Shown: piece by piece, positions 8,129 to 17,353 of the stretch
Numbering within the stretch: the stretch's first letter is position 1
How the letters are laid out: each line of letters starts with the position of its first letter
DNA from: Clostridiales bacterium
Lineage (GTDB): Bacteria; Bacillota; Desulfotomaculia; Desulfotomaculales; VENG01
DNA length: 64,000 bases
Direction of reading: 5' to 3'
NCBI GenBank assembly: GCA_021736985.1
Contig: JAIPEW010000006.1
Span: 1 to 64,000, forward strand
Notes under the pieces: model-generated
What the model saw: the letters and a program-made list of their open reading frames with translations, nothing else
What the model was told of the DNA's origin: nothing
The model's database searches: none
Translations under genes and position numbers: made by a program

Positions 8129-8848
8129 ATGATTTATAATAACAAATATAAAAATAAAGAAGAATATGTACACTCAATTTTTTCATCTATCGCGCATCGT
8201 TACGACTTGCTTAATACTGTATTAAGTTTTAACAGAGATAAATATTGGAGAAATTATGCAGTTTCTAAAACGCAGTTAAAAGAAAATGGATCAGTGCTGG
8301 ATATTTGCTGCGGGACTGCGATGTTAACCATAGAATTGGCTAAAAAAGTTGGCCCTAATGGTAGAATTGTAGGATTAGACTTTTGTGAAGATATGCTGGT
8401 AAAAGCAAGAGAGAATGTAAAAAGTGAAAGGTTAGAAAATAATATTGAACTTCTAAGAGGTAACGCTGTTGATTTACCTTTTAAAGATGATACTTTTGAT
8501 AGTACTACGATTGCTTTTGCACTACGAAATGTGCCGGATGTTGAAAAGACAATACGTGAAATGAGAAGAGTAATAAAACCTGGGGGAACAGTTGTGTCTC
8601 TTGAACTTTCAAAACCGGGAGCCCCGTTTTTTAAACAAGCTTATTATTTTTACTTTAATTGCCTGGTTCCAGTACTTGGAAAAATTGGTGCAGGCCAGGG
8701 AGGAGCTTATAGATACCTACCTGGATCTGTGATTGCTTTTCCACACCAGAGCAAAATAAGAGACCTGTTTGAAAAAATTGGCCTAAAAAATGCTGTTTAT
8801 TTTGAACTAACAGGGGGTATTGCTACAGTGCATATAGGAATTAAATAA
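8129..8848 (+). CDS. menG: Demethylmenaquinone methyltransferase
   Basis: 239 aa SAM-dependent methyltransferase of the UbiE/MenG family, the last step of menaquinone synthesis. It shows the family N-terminus (VHSIFSSIAHRYDLLNTVLSFNRDKYWR split over residues 10-40), SAM motif I VLDICCGTAMLTIELA, FCEDML, the TIAFALRNVPD motif and a C-terminal FELTGGIATVHIG. AAAGGCGG lies upstream of the ATG. It follows the hepS-like gene closely and probably shares its transcript. Presence of this gene implies a quinone-using electron chain. Confidence 0.93.
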   Translation: MIYNNKYKNKEEYVHSIFSSIAHRYDLLNTVLSFNRDKYWRNYAVSKTQLKENGSVLDICCGTAMLTIELAKKVGPNGRIVGLDFCEDMLVKARENVKSERLENNIELLRGNAVDLPFKDDTFDSTTIAFALRNVPDVEKTIREMRRVIKPGGTVVSLELSKPGAPFFKQAYYFYFNCLVPVLGKIGAGQGGAYRYLPGSVIAFPHQSKIRDLFEKIGLKNAVYFELTGGIATVHIGIK

Positions 8849-8849
8849 A

Positions 8850-8875
8850 AGACCCGGTTTTATGCCGGGTCTTAA
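8850..8875 (+). terminator. Rho-independent terminator after menG
   Basis: AAGACCCGG pairs with CCGGGTCTT across TTTTATG. No long T run follows, so it may also serve the convergent small gene. Confidence 0.7.
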
Positions 8876-8904
8876 AGTATAACTTTTTTATAAAATTTAA
8901 AATT

Positions 8905-9087
8905 CTACATTATAGTTTCGCATCGCTGTTGGGCTTCTTCTAAAAGAATACCTGTTTTTGTGCAAATTCTCATTAAGTTGTTTTTATCCATATCTGAAAT
9001 GTCAATCATTTGTCCCATTTCCATCATGCACTCCTGAGCATTTCTTATACAATTCTGTAATTCACTTCGTTCTGAAGTGTTTATCAT
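8905..9087 (-). CDS. Small cysteine-containing helical protein, unknown function (60 aa)
   Basis: ATG at 9087 has a strong AAAGGAGGGTG site upstream, so this is a real gene. The 60-residue product has Cys at 13, 20, 42 and 56, and is predicted mainly helical (SELQNCIRNAQECMMEMGQM). I recognise no family. The four Cys could bind a metal or form disulfides, but the spacing matches no standard motif. It is transcribed convergently to menG. Confidence 0.7.
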   Translation of the reverse strand: MINTSERSELQNCIRNAQECMMEMGQMIDISDMDKNNLMRICTKTGILLEEAQQRCETIM

Positions 9088-9231
9088 TTTTTATCACCCT
9101 CCTTTATTTTTAAATTTTCCCCTGGACTTGTCTTTTATACAACAATATATTACATAATACTTTAATACTGTTGCAATCAATGTAATCTTGCCATATAATG
9201 TTAGCCATAATTATGGTTAACGGAGGCACAT

Positions 9232-10644
9232 ATGAATTCTGAGAAAACGCTAAATTACCTGCAATTATTACCATCTGTGGATGAAATCCTGCAGCAAAAA
9301 GAATTAATTAATATAATTACCCCAAATAATAGGAAAACAATTGTAAGTATAATTAGAAATACTATTCAAGATTATCGACAGGATATTCTGGGAGAAGCTA
9401 GCAAGCCGTCATCCATGGATAAAGTAATTAAAGTTATAATAGATAATGTTATCAAAAAAGTAAATAAGCAATTCAGCCCCGGTTTAAGACGTGTTATAAA
9501 TGCATCGGGGGTGATTATTCATACTAACCTGGGACGTTCACTTCTCAGTGAAAGTGCTTTACAAGCTGTTAATATGGCAGCATCAAATTACAGCAACCTG
9601 GAATTAAATTTAGATAGTGGGAAAAGAGGTTCACGTTATACTCCCTTGGAGAAAATTATAACAGAAGTTACCGGTGCCGAAGCTGCACTAGTGGTCAATA
9701 ATAATGCTTCTGCTGTACTGTTAGCGCTTGGAACAATTGCAAATAATAAGGAAGTAATTGTTTCTCGCGGCCAACTGATTGAAATCGGGGGATCTTTTAG
9801 AATTCCTGATGTTATGGTTCAAAGCGGGGCTGAATTGGTAGAAGTAGGAACTACAAATAAAACATATCCGAATGACTATAAAAATGCTATTACAGAAAAT
9901 ACAGGTCTTTTACTCAATGTACATACAAGCAATTATCGTATCGTGGGTTTTACCAGGGAAACAACAGTATCTGAATTGGTCAAGTTAGGAAAAAAAGAAG
10001 GGGTACCGGTAATGTCTGACCTGGGAAGTGGTTCTTTTGTAGATTTAAGTCAATTCGGACTCCCATATGAACCTACTGTTGCCGAAATTGTAAAGGCCGG
10101 TGCAGATTTAATTACATTTTCAGGAGACAAACTGTTGGGCGGGCCCCAGGCAGGTGTAATTGTAGGAAAGAAAGATATTATTGAAAAAATGAAAAAAAAT
10201 CCTTTAAACAGGGCAATTAGAATAGATAAATTTACAGTCGCTGCATTAGAGGCTACTCTTAATGAATACCGTGATATTAATAGTGCTGTTAATAAAATAC
10301 CTACTCTAAAAATGATATCAAATTCCCCGGAAGAACTTTATACTAAAGCAGTTGATATGTTGGAAAAGTTCAATCAGGAGAATTTAACTGCTGCTAAATT
10401 TCAGTTGGTAAAAACAGTATCAAAAGTTGGTGGAGGAGCCATGCCTACAGCAGAGCTGCCTTCCTGGGGGGTGGAAATAATTCCTCAAAATTCAAATCCT
10501 AATGAGATAACATCTTATCTAAGGGAGGAAGAACCGGCTGTAATAGCAAGAATAAATGACAATAGTATTATTTTAGATATGCGTACCGTAAAAGAAGATC
10601 AAACAGGTGACCTTTTTGACGTAATAAGAAAATCCCTCTCCTAA
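9232..10644 (+). CDS. selA: L-seryl-tRNA(Sec) selenium transferase
   Basis: 470 aa, the usual SelA length. This PLP enzyme turns Ser-tRNA(Sec) into Sec-tRNA(Sec) with selenophosphate. The N-terminal tRNA-binding region leads to RVINASGVIIHTNLGRSLLS, the glycine-rich NNNASAVLLAL block, and TFSGDKLLGGPQAG with the PLP Lys at about residue 300. CGGAGG precedes ATG 9232. selB follows about 300 bases downstream, and the cognate tRNA is at 31951-32048, so the decoding set is complete except for selD, which is not in this window. Confidence 0.97.
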   Translation: MNSEKTLNYLQLLPSVDEILQQKELINIITPNNRKTIVSIIRNTIQDYRQDILGEASKPSSMDKVIKVIIDNVIKKVNKQFSPGLRRVINASGVIIHTNLGRSLLSESALQAVNMAASNYSNLELNLDSGKRGSRYTPLEKIITEVTGAEAALVVNNNASAVLLALGTIANNKEVIVSRGQLIEIGGSFRIPDVMVQSGAELVEVGTTNKTYPNDYKNAITENTGLLLNVHTSNYRIVGFTRETTVSELVKLGKKEGVPVMSDLGSGSFVDLSQFGLPYEPTVAEIVKAGADLITFSGDKLLGGPQAGVIVGKKDIIEKMKKNPLNRAIRIDKFTVAALEATLNEYRDINSAVNKIPTLKMISNSPEELYTKAVDMLEKFNQENLTAAKFQLVKTVSKVGGGAMPTAELPSWGVEIIPQNSNPNEITSYLREEEPAVIARINDNSIILDMRTVKEDQTGDLFDVIRKSLS

Positions 10645-10656
10645 TAGGGATTTTCT
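10628..10656 (+). terminator. Terminator overlapping the selA stop
   Basis: AGAAAATCCCT pairs with AGGGATTTTCTT. The left arm lies in the last codons of selA. The A-rich 5' side and T-rich 3' side allow it to work on both strands. Confidence 0.75.
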
Positions 10657-10663
10657 TATTAAA

Positions 10664-10881
10664 CTCCTACGGTCCATGGTTCACAACGGAGAATGAAAAT
10701 TCTTCTGACAGCAAGGTAGAAGACCGGTGGTTTCTTCCATGAGACTCCGTTATTTTCCGGAAACCCACCGGCCCTTTCAATTTGCAGGTTGTTATCGGAC
10801 CATAAACTTTTAGATTCCCACGAGTATCTGCTTACAACAAAGCATGAAAATTTTTCTGGCAGCCGCGGTAGAGCACCAGTC
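10664..10881 (+). ncRNA. Unidentified structured tandem-repeat region between selA and selB
   Basis: There is no plausible coding frame. Two copies of a unit lie 151 bases apart, and 25 of 30 bases match between 10683-10712 and 10834-10863. The first copy can fold: GGTCC (10671) with GGACC (10797) as an outer stem; AGAAT-GAAA-ATTCT (10690-10703); TCTTCT with AGAAGA (10701-10723), which competes with it; and CCGGTGG (10724) with CCACCGG (10765). Bases conserved between copies are mostly in loop positions such as CAGC and GGTAGA. It matches no riboswitch or tRNA I can recall. It may be a selB leader or a small RNA; function unknown. Confidence 0.4.
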
Positions 10882-10940
10882 TTTATAATAAAGTTAGTAT
10901 TTTACAAAAAATAAAAAAATAATTAAAAGAAGGTATATAA

Positions 10941-12854
10941 ATGAAACACCTGGTTATTGGAACAGCAGGACATGTAGATCATGGTAAAACTGTTCTAGTT
11001 GAAAAACTTACAGGTACGAACACAGACAGGTTGTACCAGGAAAAAGAAAGAGGCATCTCTATTGAACTGGGTTTTACATTTTTAACGTTAAACAACGGCA
11101 AAAGAGCAGGTATAGTAGATGTTCCCGGACATGAACGCTTTATAAAAAACATGCTGGCCGGCGTAGGTGGCATAGATATGGTAATAATGGTTATAGCGGC
11201 AGATGAAGGTGTCATGCCTCAAACCAGGGAACACATGGATATTATTGAACTGCTGCAAATAAAAAAAGGAATAGCTGTTATTACTAAAAAAGATCTGGTT
11301 GACGAAAGTTTACTCGAACTGGCAGAAGAAGAAGTACAAGAATTTTTATTTGAAACTAGTCTGGCAGGTACCCCGGTTATTAAAGTTTCATCTGTTACTG
11401 GATGTGGGATAGAATACTTAAAAAATAAGCTAACAGAAATATCTGCAGACGTCCCGCCCAGTCCGGAGACCGGGATTTCCAGGTTACCTGTAGACAGGTG
11501 CTTCTCTGTAACCGGTTTTGGAACTGTTGTAACAGGGACACTGGTTTCAGGGTATTTTAATGTTGGCGATAAAATAGAAATTTACCCACAGGGAATACAA
11601 TCAAGAATTCGTTCAATTCAAGTACATGGTGAAAATAAAGAACGTGCCGGGACTGGTCAAAGAGTTGCAATTAACTTAGCAGGGATAGAGAAAAAAGATC
11701 TAAAAAGAGGTAATGTTATTGCTCCTCCCAATACATTTAAACCGAGCAACCGCATAGATGTAAAATTCAAATTATTAAAAAGTTCACCAAAACCTATTAA
11801 AAACAGGGCACGTATTAGAGTTTATCTTGGTACTTTAGAAATATTATCAAGAATACTATTATTAGACAGAGATGAAATTCAGCCTGGCGAAGAATGTTAT
11901 GCACAATTATTTTTAGAAGATAAAACAGTAAGCGTAAAAAATGATAGATTTGTTATACGCTCTTATTCACCTATGCAAACCATAGGCGGGGGTAAAATAA
12001 TAGAACCTTTTGCGTATAAGCACAAAAGATTTAAAAATGACGTTATACAAGCAATTAAAATAAATGAAACGGGAACTCCACAAGAATTAGCTGAACAATT
12101 CTTATATAATAAAAAAACAATGCTTATGCAAAGTGAGATTGAGCCTATAGCTAACTTAAACAATAATGAAAAATCAGAAATTTTAAATAATCTTGTAATA
12201 GAAAACAAAATAACATGCATACAGGGAGATAATAATTGTTATATATCAAATTCAGCTTATAAAAATTGGACAGAAACAATTTTATCTTTAGTAAAAAAAT
12301 ATCATGATACATACCCATTAAGAGAAGGACATCCAAAAGAAGAAATTCGCTCCAAAAAATTTCCTGGGCTTAATAATAAACAATTCGACCTGTTTTTACA
12401 ATATATGGAGAAAGAAAATTTAATAATTACCAGGGGAGAAGTTATTTTAATACCTGAGTTTATTCCCATACCAGGTAAAAAACAGGAAGAAAATATAATA
12501 AAAATTAAAGAGATATTATTATCCAGCGGTACACAGCCGCCCATGTGGAAAAATATATGTAAACAGTTAGATTTGCCTAATGACCAATCTGTTGAATTAT
12601 TGCGTTATCTTTTAAGAAACAAAATACTGGCTAAAATCTCTGATGATATATATTTGCATTATAAAGTTTTAGATGAAGCAGAGGAAAAATTAATAAACTA
12701 TATAAGAGAAAAGGGACAAATATCGGTAAGTGAAGCCAGAGATATGTTCAATACATCCAGGAAATATACTCTTCCTCTTTTAGAGTATTTTGATACTAAA
12801 AAAATAACTAAAAGAACAGGGGATGTTAGGGTAGCTGGTAAAGTGCTTGAATAA
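10941..12854 (+). CDS. selB: Selenocysteine-specific elongation factor
   Basis: 637 aa GTPase that brings Sec-tRNA(Sec) to UGA codons followed by a SECIS hairpin. The G domain has TAGHVDHGKT, DVPGHERF and ITKKDL. Domains II and III follow (FSVTGFGTVVTGTL, EECYAQLFLEDK). The C-terminal third, from about residue 370, is the series of winged helices that read the SECIS RNA, ending in the RKYTLPLLEYFD-type block. AAGAAGG lies upstream of the ATG. Confidence 0.97.
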   Translation: MKHLVIGTAGHVDHGKTVLVEKLTGTNTDRLYQEKERGISIELGFTFLTLNNGKRAGIVDVPGHERFIKNMLAGVGGIDMVIMVIAADEGVMPQTREHMDIIELLQIKKGIAVITKKDLVDESLLELAEEEVQEFLFETSLAGTPVIKVSSVTGCGIEYLKNKLTEISADVPPSPETGISRLPVDRCFSVTGFGTVVTGTLVSGYFNVGDKIEIYPQGIQSRIRSIQVHGENKERAGTGQRVAINLAGIEKKDLKRGNVIAPPNTFKPSNRIDVKFKLLKSSPKPIKNRARIRVYLGTLEILSRILLLDRDEIQPGEECYAQLFLEDKTVSVKNDRFVIRSYSPMQTIGGGKIIEPFAYKHKRFKNDVIQAIKINETGTPQELAEQFLYNKKTMLMQSEIEPIANLNNNEKSEILNNLVIENKITCIQGDNNCYISNSAYKNWTETILSLVKKYHDTYPLREGHPKEEIRSKKFPGLNNKQFDLFLQYMEKENLIITRGEVILIPEFIPIPGKKQEENIIKIKEILLSSGTQPPMWKNICKQLDLPNDQSVELLRYLLRNKILAKISDDIYLHYKVLDEAEEKLINYIREKGQISVSEARDMFNTSRKYTLPLLEYFDTKKITKRTGDVRVAGKVLE

Positions 12855-12871
12855 TTAAAAGGAGAATATAT

Positions 12872-14005
12872 ATGGTAGAACAGTTTAAAGATTATATAAA
12901 GAATTTAATTAACAAAAAAGGACCTATAACATTTGAAGAGTTTATGGACAATGTACTTTATCACGAGCAGTGGGGTTATTATAATAAAAAAGCTGAATTG
13001 GGAAAAGAAGGCGACTTTTATACCAGCCCACATGTAAATCCAATTTTTGGATCTATGCTGGCAAAACAGCTGTATGAAATGTGGAACCAGGCAGGAAAGA
13101 CAGCTTCCTGGCACCTGGTAGAATACGGACCAGGCGAGGGAGTTTTAAGCAGAGATATATTAAAAACCCTGAAGGAACATTATCATGATTTTTTTAATAC
13201 ACTAACTTACTGGTGCGTAGAAAAAAGCTGGCGCATGATAAATAAACAAAAAGAAAATATAGAAACTTCCATACCTGGTAAAGTTAAATTTATCAATAAT
13301 CTAAATGAAATCGAAGAAGAAGGAATTACAGGATGTATTTTTAGTAATGAATTATTAGACTCTTTCCCTGTACATATAGTAAAAAATACCAGTAATGGTC
13401 TGAAAGAACTTTACGTTGATTATGACAATAATAATTTCATTTTTACACCTGGAGAGGTTTCTACCGGAGAATTGCAAAAATATTTTGAACTGCAAAATAT
13501 CGAATTAGAACCCGGGCAAACAGCAGAAGTAAATTTAAATGCAATAAAATGGCTGCAAAATACAGCAAAGCATTTAGTTAATGGATATATTATGACTATT
13601 GATTACGGAACTGAAGCAGAAGATCTTTATTCTTCACTCAGGTTTGATGGTACTTTACGCTGTTTTTCCAAACACCAGCTGAGTGTTTCCCCTTTTGAAA
13701 ACATAGGAAATCAAGATATTACAACAACAGTAAATTTTACTGCTCAGGAAAAATGGGGTGAAAAAACAGGATTAGAAAACCTGGGATTAGTTACACAATC
13801 ACAATTTTTACTAAACCTGGGTATATTAGAAGAAATCAGGCCGGAGGAAGAATATAAGTATGATGCCGAAAGAACAAAAAAAACTATGGCAGTTAAACAC
13901 TTGATTATGCCCGAAGGAATGGGAAGAATTTTTAAAGTACTTATACAGTACAAAGGAAACAATTTACCTGTTTTATCTGGAACAAAACAGGGTAGAGGAA
14001 TTTAA
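12872..14005 (+). CDS. MidA/NDUFAF7-family SAM-dependent protein methyltransferase
   Basis: 377 aa. The family start ITFEEFMDNVLYHEQWGYY, the GDFYTSPHVNPIFG block and the SAM-binding LVEYGPGEGVLSRDIL are clear, as is FSNELLDSFPVH. The eukaryotic homologue methylates an arginine of a complex I subunit; substrates of bacterial members are not established. It follows selB by 17 bases with AAAAGGAG upstream, so the two are likely co-transcribed, which may be historical rather than functional. Confidence 0.88.
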   Translation: MVEQFKDYIKNLINKKGPITFEEFMDNVLYHEQWGYYNKKAELGKEGDFYTSPHVNPIFGSMLAKQLYEMWNQAGKTASWHLVEYGPGEGVLSRDILKTLKEHYHDFFNTLTYWCVEKSWRMINKQKENIETSIPGKVKFINNLNEIEEEGITGCIFSNELLDSFPVHIVKNTSNGLKELYVDYDNNNFIFTPGEVSTGELQKYFELQNIELEPGQTAEVNLNAIKWLQNTAKHLVNGYIMTIDYGTEAEDLYSSLRFDGTLRCFSKHQLSVSPFENIGNQDITTTVNFTAQEKWGEKTGLENLGLVTQSQFLLNLGILEEIRPEEEYKYDAERTKKTMAVKHLIMPEGMGRIFKVLIQYKGNNLPVLSGTKQGRGI

Positions 14006-14024
14006 CTGCAATTTATTTGCAGTT
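14004..14024. terminator. Bidirectional terminator between convergent genes
   Basis: AACTGCA pairs with TGCAGTT across ATTTATT, placed between the stops of the MidA-like gene and rnhA; CTTGTTTTTT follows on the plus strand. Confidence 0.7.
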
Positions 14025-14461
14025 TATTCCTTGTTTTTTATTGCCTCTACAGCCAGCTTATCACACCTGTTGTTATATTCATTGTCTGCATGACCTTTAA
14101 CCCATACCCACTTGATGTTATGAATAGAAGCAAGTTCAAGAATTTTTGTCCACATATCTATATTTTTTGCAGGCTCATTATTTGATTTTTTCCAGTTCTT
14201 TGCCTGCCACTTTTTTACCCAATTCTTATTCATAGCATCTACAATATATTTACTATCTGAATAAAGGGTAACCTCACAGTTTTTTTTTAATGCTTCCAAT
14301 CCTTTAATTACAGCAAGTAACTCCATGCGGTTATTTGTAGTTTCATTGCACTTGCCTGATAATTCTTTTATTATCTCGCCATATTTTAAAACAACCCCGT
14401 ACCCTCCCGGACCGGGATTTCCACTGCATGCCCCGTCAGTATATATTTCAACTCTGGTCAT
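14024..14461 (-). CDS. rnhA: Ribonuclease HI
   Basis: 145 aa, standard length. It cuts the RNA strand of RNA-DNA hybrids. The catalytic acids are visible: Asp in IYTDGACSGNPGPGGYG, Glu in MELLAVIKGL, Asp in YSDSKYIVDA, and the late Asp in VKGHADNEYNNRCDKLA. It is a single-gene unit on the minus strand, convergent with the methyltransferase gene. Confidence 0.97.
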   Translation of the reverse strand: MTRVEIYTDGACSGNPGPGGYGVVLKYGEIIKELSGKCNETTNNRMELLAVIKGLEALKKNCEVTLYSDSKYIVDAMNKNWVKKWQAKNWKKSNNEPAKNIDMWTKILELASIHNIKWVWVKGHADNEYNNRCDKLAVEAIKNKE

Positions 14462-14638
14462 TCAGTTCACCTGCCATTTTTTAAGTTTAAATTTTATCAT
14501 CTTAATTATTATACTTCAAACTAAAAAAGTAAAATATAAAATATTATTTTGTCGTGCATAGAAGGATTTTGATTAATTGTATGGAATGAACAAGGGTTAG
14601 GTATTAAAGAGTACCGAATGTTAAGGAGGAGGTTGAGT

Positions 14639-15772
14639 ATGATGTCTTTTAAAAATTGCAAAGTTATTTTAGTTGCTGTGCTAGCGGTATTTATTTTAAT
14701 GGCTGCTACCGGGTGCTCCAGCAATAACAAGGAAAAGGAAGATGAAGCCCAAAATAAAGAGAAAAATGATAAGATTGATGTGGGCTTTATGTACGTCGGT
14801 TCAGCAGGAGATGCTGGTTGGACCTATGCACATGAGCAGGGAAGAAAGCATTTGGAAAATTTGGATTATGTAGAAGCGGATGATTATGTTGAGAGCGTTT
14901 CTGAGAGTGCAGAAGCGGAAACAGTATTAACACAACTTGCCGAAAAAGGTAACGATGTCATTTTTTCTACCAGCTTTGGGTTTATGGACTATACTGTTGA
15001 TGTAGCAAAAAGGTATCCCGATAAGATATTTATGCATTGTTCAGGTTTTAAAACCGCTGATAACCTCGGTACATATTTTGGCAGGATGTACCAGGCACGC
15101 TATTTGACGGGGTTAGTAGCAGGAAAAACTACTGAAAGCAATCTTATTGGATATGTAGCAGCACACCCGATCCCGGAAGTTATCCGTGGAATTAATGCTT
15201 TTACGCTCGGAGTAAAACAGGTTAACCCGGATGCCAACGTAAGAGTAATTTGGACTCATACATGGTTAGACCCGGCCAAGGAAAAAGATGCTGCCGAGGC
15301 TATTCTTGATCAGGGAGCAGATGTTATAGCCCAGCACCAGGACACTCCAGGCCCACAGGAAGCTGCTGAAAATGCAGGCGCTTATGGTATTGGATATAAT
15401 ACGGATATGAGTAAATTTGCACCGGATAATGTTCTGACTTCGGCAGTTTGGAACTGGGGTCCTTATTATGAAGAAGTTTTAAAATCTGTTAAAAATGATA
15501 ATTGGGAGTCAGGCCAGTACTGGGGATCTTTAAAAAATGGTGTTATAGATATTGCTCCTTACGGGCCCATGGTAAAACAAGAAACAAAAGATGTTGTTAA
15601 AAAGTGGAGAAACAAGATAGAAAATGAAGAATGGGATGTTTTTACCGGTCCTATTAAGAATCAAAATGGAGAAGTAAAAATAAAACAGGGCAAAAAATTG
15701 ACTGATAAAGAACTTTTAAACATGAATTGGTTTGTACAAGGTGTACAGGGAAAACTTGAATCTAACGACTAG
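14639..15772 (+). CDS. BMP-family nucleoside-binding lipoprotein of an ABC importer
   Basis: ATG 14639 is chosen because TTAAGGAGGAGG lies just upstream. The product (377 aa) has a lipoprotein signal with lipobox AATGC, so the mature protein is tethered to the outer membrane face. The PnrA/Med fold is shown by VGFMYVGSAGDAGWTYAHEQG, ETVLTQLAEKGNDVIF, and YVAAHPIPEVIRGINAF. Family members bind purine nucleosides. ATPase and two permeases follow directly, and xpt lies at the end, which supports purine uptake. Confidence 0.92.
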   Translation: MMSFKNCKVILVAVLAVFILMAATGCSSNNKEKEDEAQNKEKNDKIDVGFMYVGSAGDAGWTYAHEQGRKHLENLDYVEADDYVESVSESAEAETVLTQLAEKGNDVIFSTSFGFMDYTVDVAKRYPDKIFMHCSGFKTADNLGTYFGRMYQARYLTGLVAGKTTESNLIGYVAAHPIPEVIRGINAFTLGVKQVNPDANVRVIWTHTWLDPAKEKDAAEAILDQGADVIAQHQDTPGPQEAAENAGAYGIGYNTDMSKFAPDNVLTSAVWNWGPYYEEVLKSVKNDNWESGQYWGSLKNGVIDIAPYGPMVKQETKDVVKKWRNKIENEEWDVFTGPIKNQNGEVKIKQGKKLTDKELLNMNWFVQGVQGKLESND

Positions 15773-15806
15773 AATTGTTGCTGGCAGTTTTGCTGCCAGC
15801 GACAAT
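15773..15806 (+). promoter_or_regulatory. Stable intercistronic hairpin
   Basis: AATTGTTGCTGGCAG pairs with CTGCCAGCGACAATT around TTTTG, a 15-bp stem with a single wobble pair, and no T run follows. This position, between a binding-protein gene and its transporter genes, is typical of hairpins that protect the upstream message or cause partial termination, giving more binding protein than permease. Confidence 0.7.
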
Positions 15807-15823
15807 TTGTTAGGGGCGTTACT

Positions 15824-17353
15824 ATGAACCAAACTTTATTATTAGAGATGAAGCAAATTACTAAAAGATTTCCCGGGATATTAGCAAATGACCGTATAAA
15901 TTTCACTCTACATCCCGGAGAAATTCATATGCTGCTGGGGGAAAACGGGTCGGGCAAAAGTACTCTCATGAACATATTATCAGGAATTTATAAACCTGAC
16001 GGGGGAGAAATTTTTATAAAAGGTAGAAAAACAATATTTAAATCCCCCAGAGATTCTATTAAAGCTCGTATTGGAATGGTCCACCAGCATTTTAAGCTTA
16101 TCGATACTTTTTCAGCAGCTGAGAATATTGTTCTGGGAACACATAAAAATTTCAAGTTAAACAAGAATGACATTGAAAAAAAAGTATATGATTTAGCAAA
16201 AGAGAACGGGCTAGAGGTATCCCCGAGAGCAAAATTATGGCAACTATCCGTTGGCGAAAAACAGAGAGTAGAAATATTAAAATTACTGTACAGGGGAGCA
16301 GAAATTTTGGTTCTTGACGAACCAACAGCTGTATTAACTCCTGGTGAAAGCCGAGATTTATTTAGTAATTTAAAAAAAATGGCCAGGGAAGACCGGGGAA
16401 TAATTGTAATAACACATAAACTTCATGAAGTAATAGAAGCTGCAGACAGGGTTACAGTTTTACGCAGCGGAAAATCCATGGCTACATTAGAACAAAAAGA
16501 TTTTTCGCAGGAATACTTTGCACGTCTTATGGTAGGGCGTAAAGATATATTCTCTTTTTCTGAAAACATAACACTTGAACCTCCCGGTGAAAAAATTTTA
16601 GAACTTAATAATGTACAAGCATTAAATGAAAATGGCAGGCTCTCACTCAAAGATATTTCCTTTAATATTAGAAAAGGTGAAATATTTGGTGTTGCAGGAA
16701 TTGCCGGGAACGGCCAGCGCGAACTGGCAGAAACTATAACAGGATTACGTAAATGTACTTCAGGCAATATACATTTAAAAGGTGAAAATATCACGAACAT
16801 GTCTCCCAGTGAAATTAATGCAAAAGATGTAGGCCATGTTCCAGAAGACAGGGTGGGAACAGGCCTGGTTCCAGGCCTTGATATAATTAATAATATTATG
16901 CTTAAAGGGTATAAAAATTCTTTTTCCCGTGGGATTTTTTTAAATTATAAAAAGGCTTTTTCTAAGACAGGAGAAATATTAAATGAATTTGATATAAAAT
17001 TAGGTGATCCCAGCGGTCCTGTTAGCCTTTTATCAGGCGGCAACTTGCAAAGACTGCTTTTAGCAAGAGAAATGTCATCTAATCCTGCGCTGCTTGTTGC
17101 GGTTTATCCTATTAGGGGTCTTGACGTAGGTGCTATCGAGTCTGTACACAGGTTATTACTGGAGCAGCGATCTAACGGAACAGCAATTTTACTAATCTCA
17201 GAAGATCTTGAAGAAATCTTGAAGCTCAGTGATAGAATTGGAGTTTTATACGAAGGAACAATAAACGGTATATTGGAAAAACAAAATGCCGATTTAGAAA
17301 AAATAGCGCTGCTTATGACTAGAGTAAAAAACACAGGGGAAATAAACTCATGA
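15824..17353 (+). CDS. Nucleoside ABC importer, double ATP-binding subunit
   Basis: 509 aa with two ABC cassettes, as in the YufO/NupA and RbsA type. Cassette 1 has LLGENGSGKST, LSVGEKQRVEI and VLDEPTAVLTP. Cassette 2 has AGIAGNGQREL in place of a full Walker A and LLSGGNLQRLLLARE as signature, with VAVYPIRGLD at the Walker B position, so its catalytic site is degenerate, as is usual for this family. It overlaps the next permease gene by four bases. Confidence 0.93.
   Translation: MNQTLLLEMKQITKRFPGILANDRINFTLHPGEIHMLLGENGSGKSTLMNILSGIYKPDGGEIFIKGRKTIFKSPRDSIKARIGMVHQHFKLIDTFSAAENIVLGTHKNFKLNKNDIEKKVYDLAKENGLEVSPRAKLWQLSVGEKQRVEILKLLYRGAEILVLDEPTAVLTPGESRDLFSNLKKMAREDRGIIVITHKLHEVIEAADRVTVLRSGKSMATLEQKDFSQEYFARLMVGRKDIFSFSENITLEPPGEKILELNNVQALNENGRLSLKDISFNIRKGEIFGVAGIAGNGQRELAETITGLRKCTSGNIHLKGENITNMSPSEINAKDVGHVPEDRVGTGLVPGLDIINNIMLKGYKNSFSRGIFLNYKKAFSKTGEILNEFDIKLGDPSGPVSLLSGGNLQRLLLAREMSSNPALLVAVYPIRGLDVGAIESVHRLLLEQRSNGTAILLISEDLEEILKLSDRIGVLYEGTINGILEKQNADLEKIALLMTRVKNTGEINS

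Noticed and set aside
10664-10881. A tRNA-like gene (the GGTAGAGCACC piece resembles a D arm)
   Set aside because: No matching acceptor stem, anticodon stem or T arm could be built around it.
14480-14640. Possible purine riboswitch ahead of the nucleoside transporter
   Set aside because: The conserved purine-aptamer joining and loop sequences are not present.
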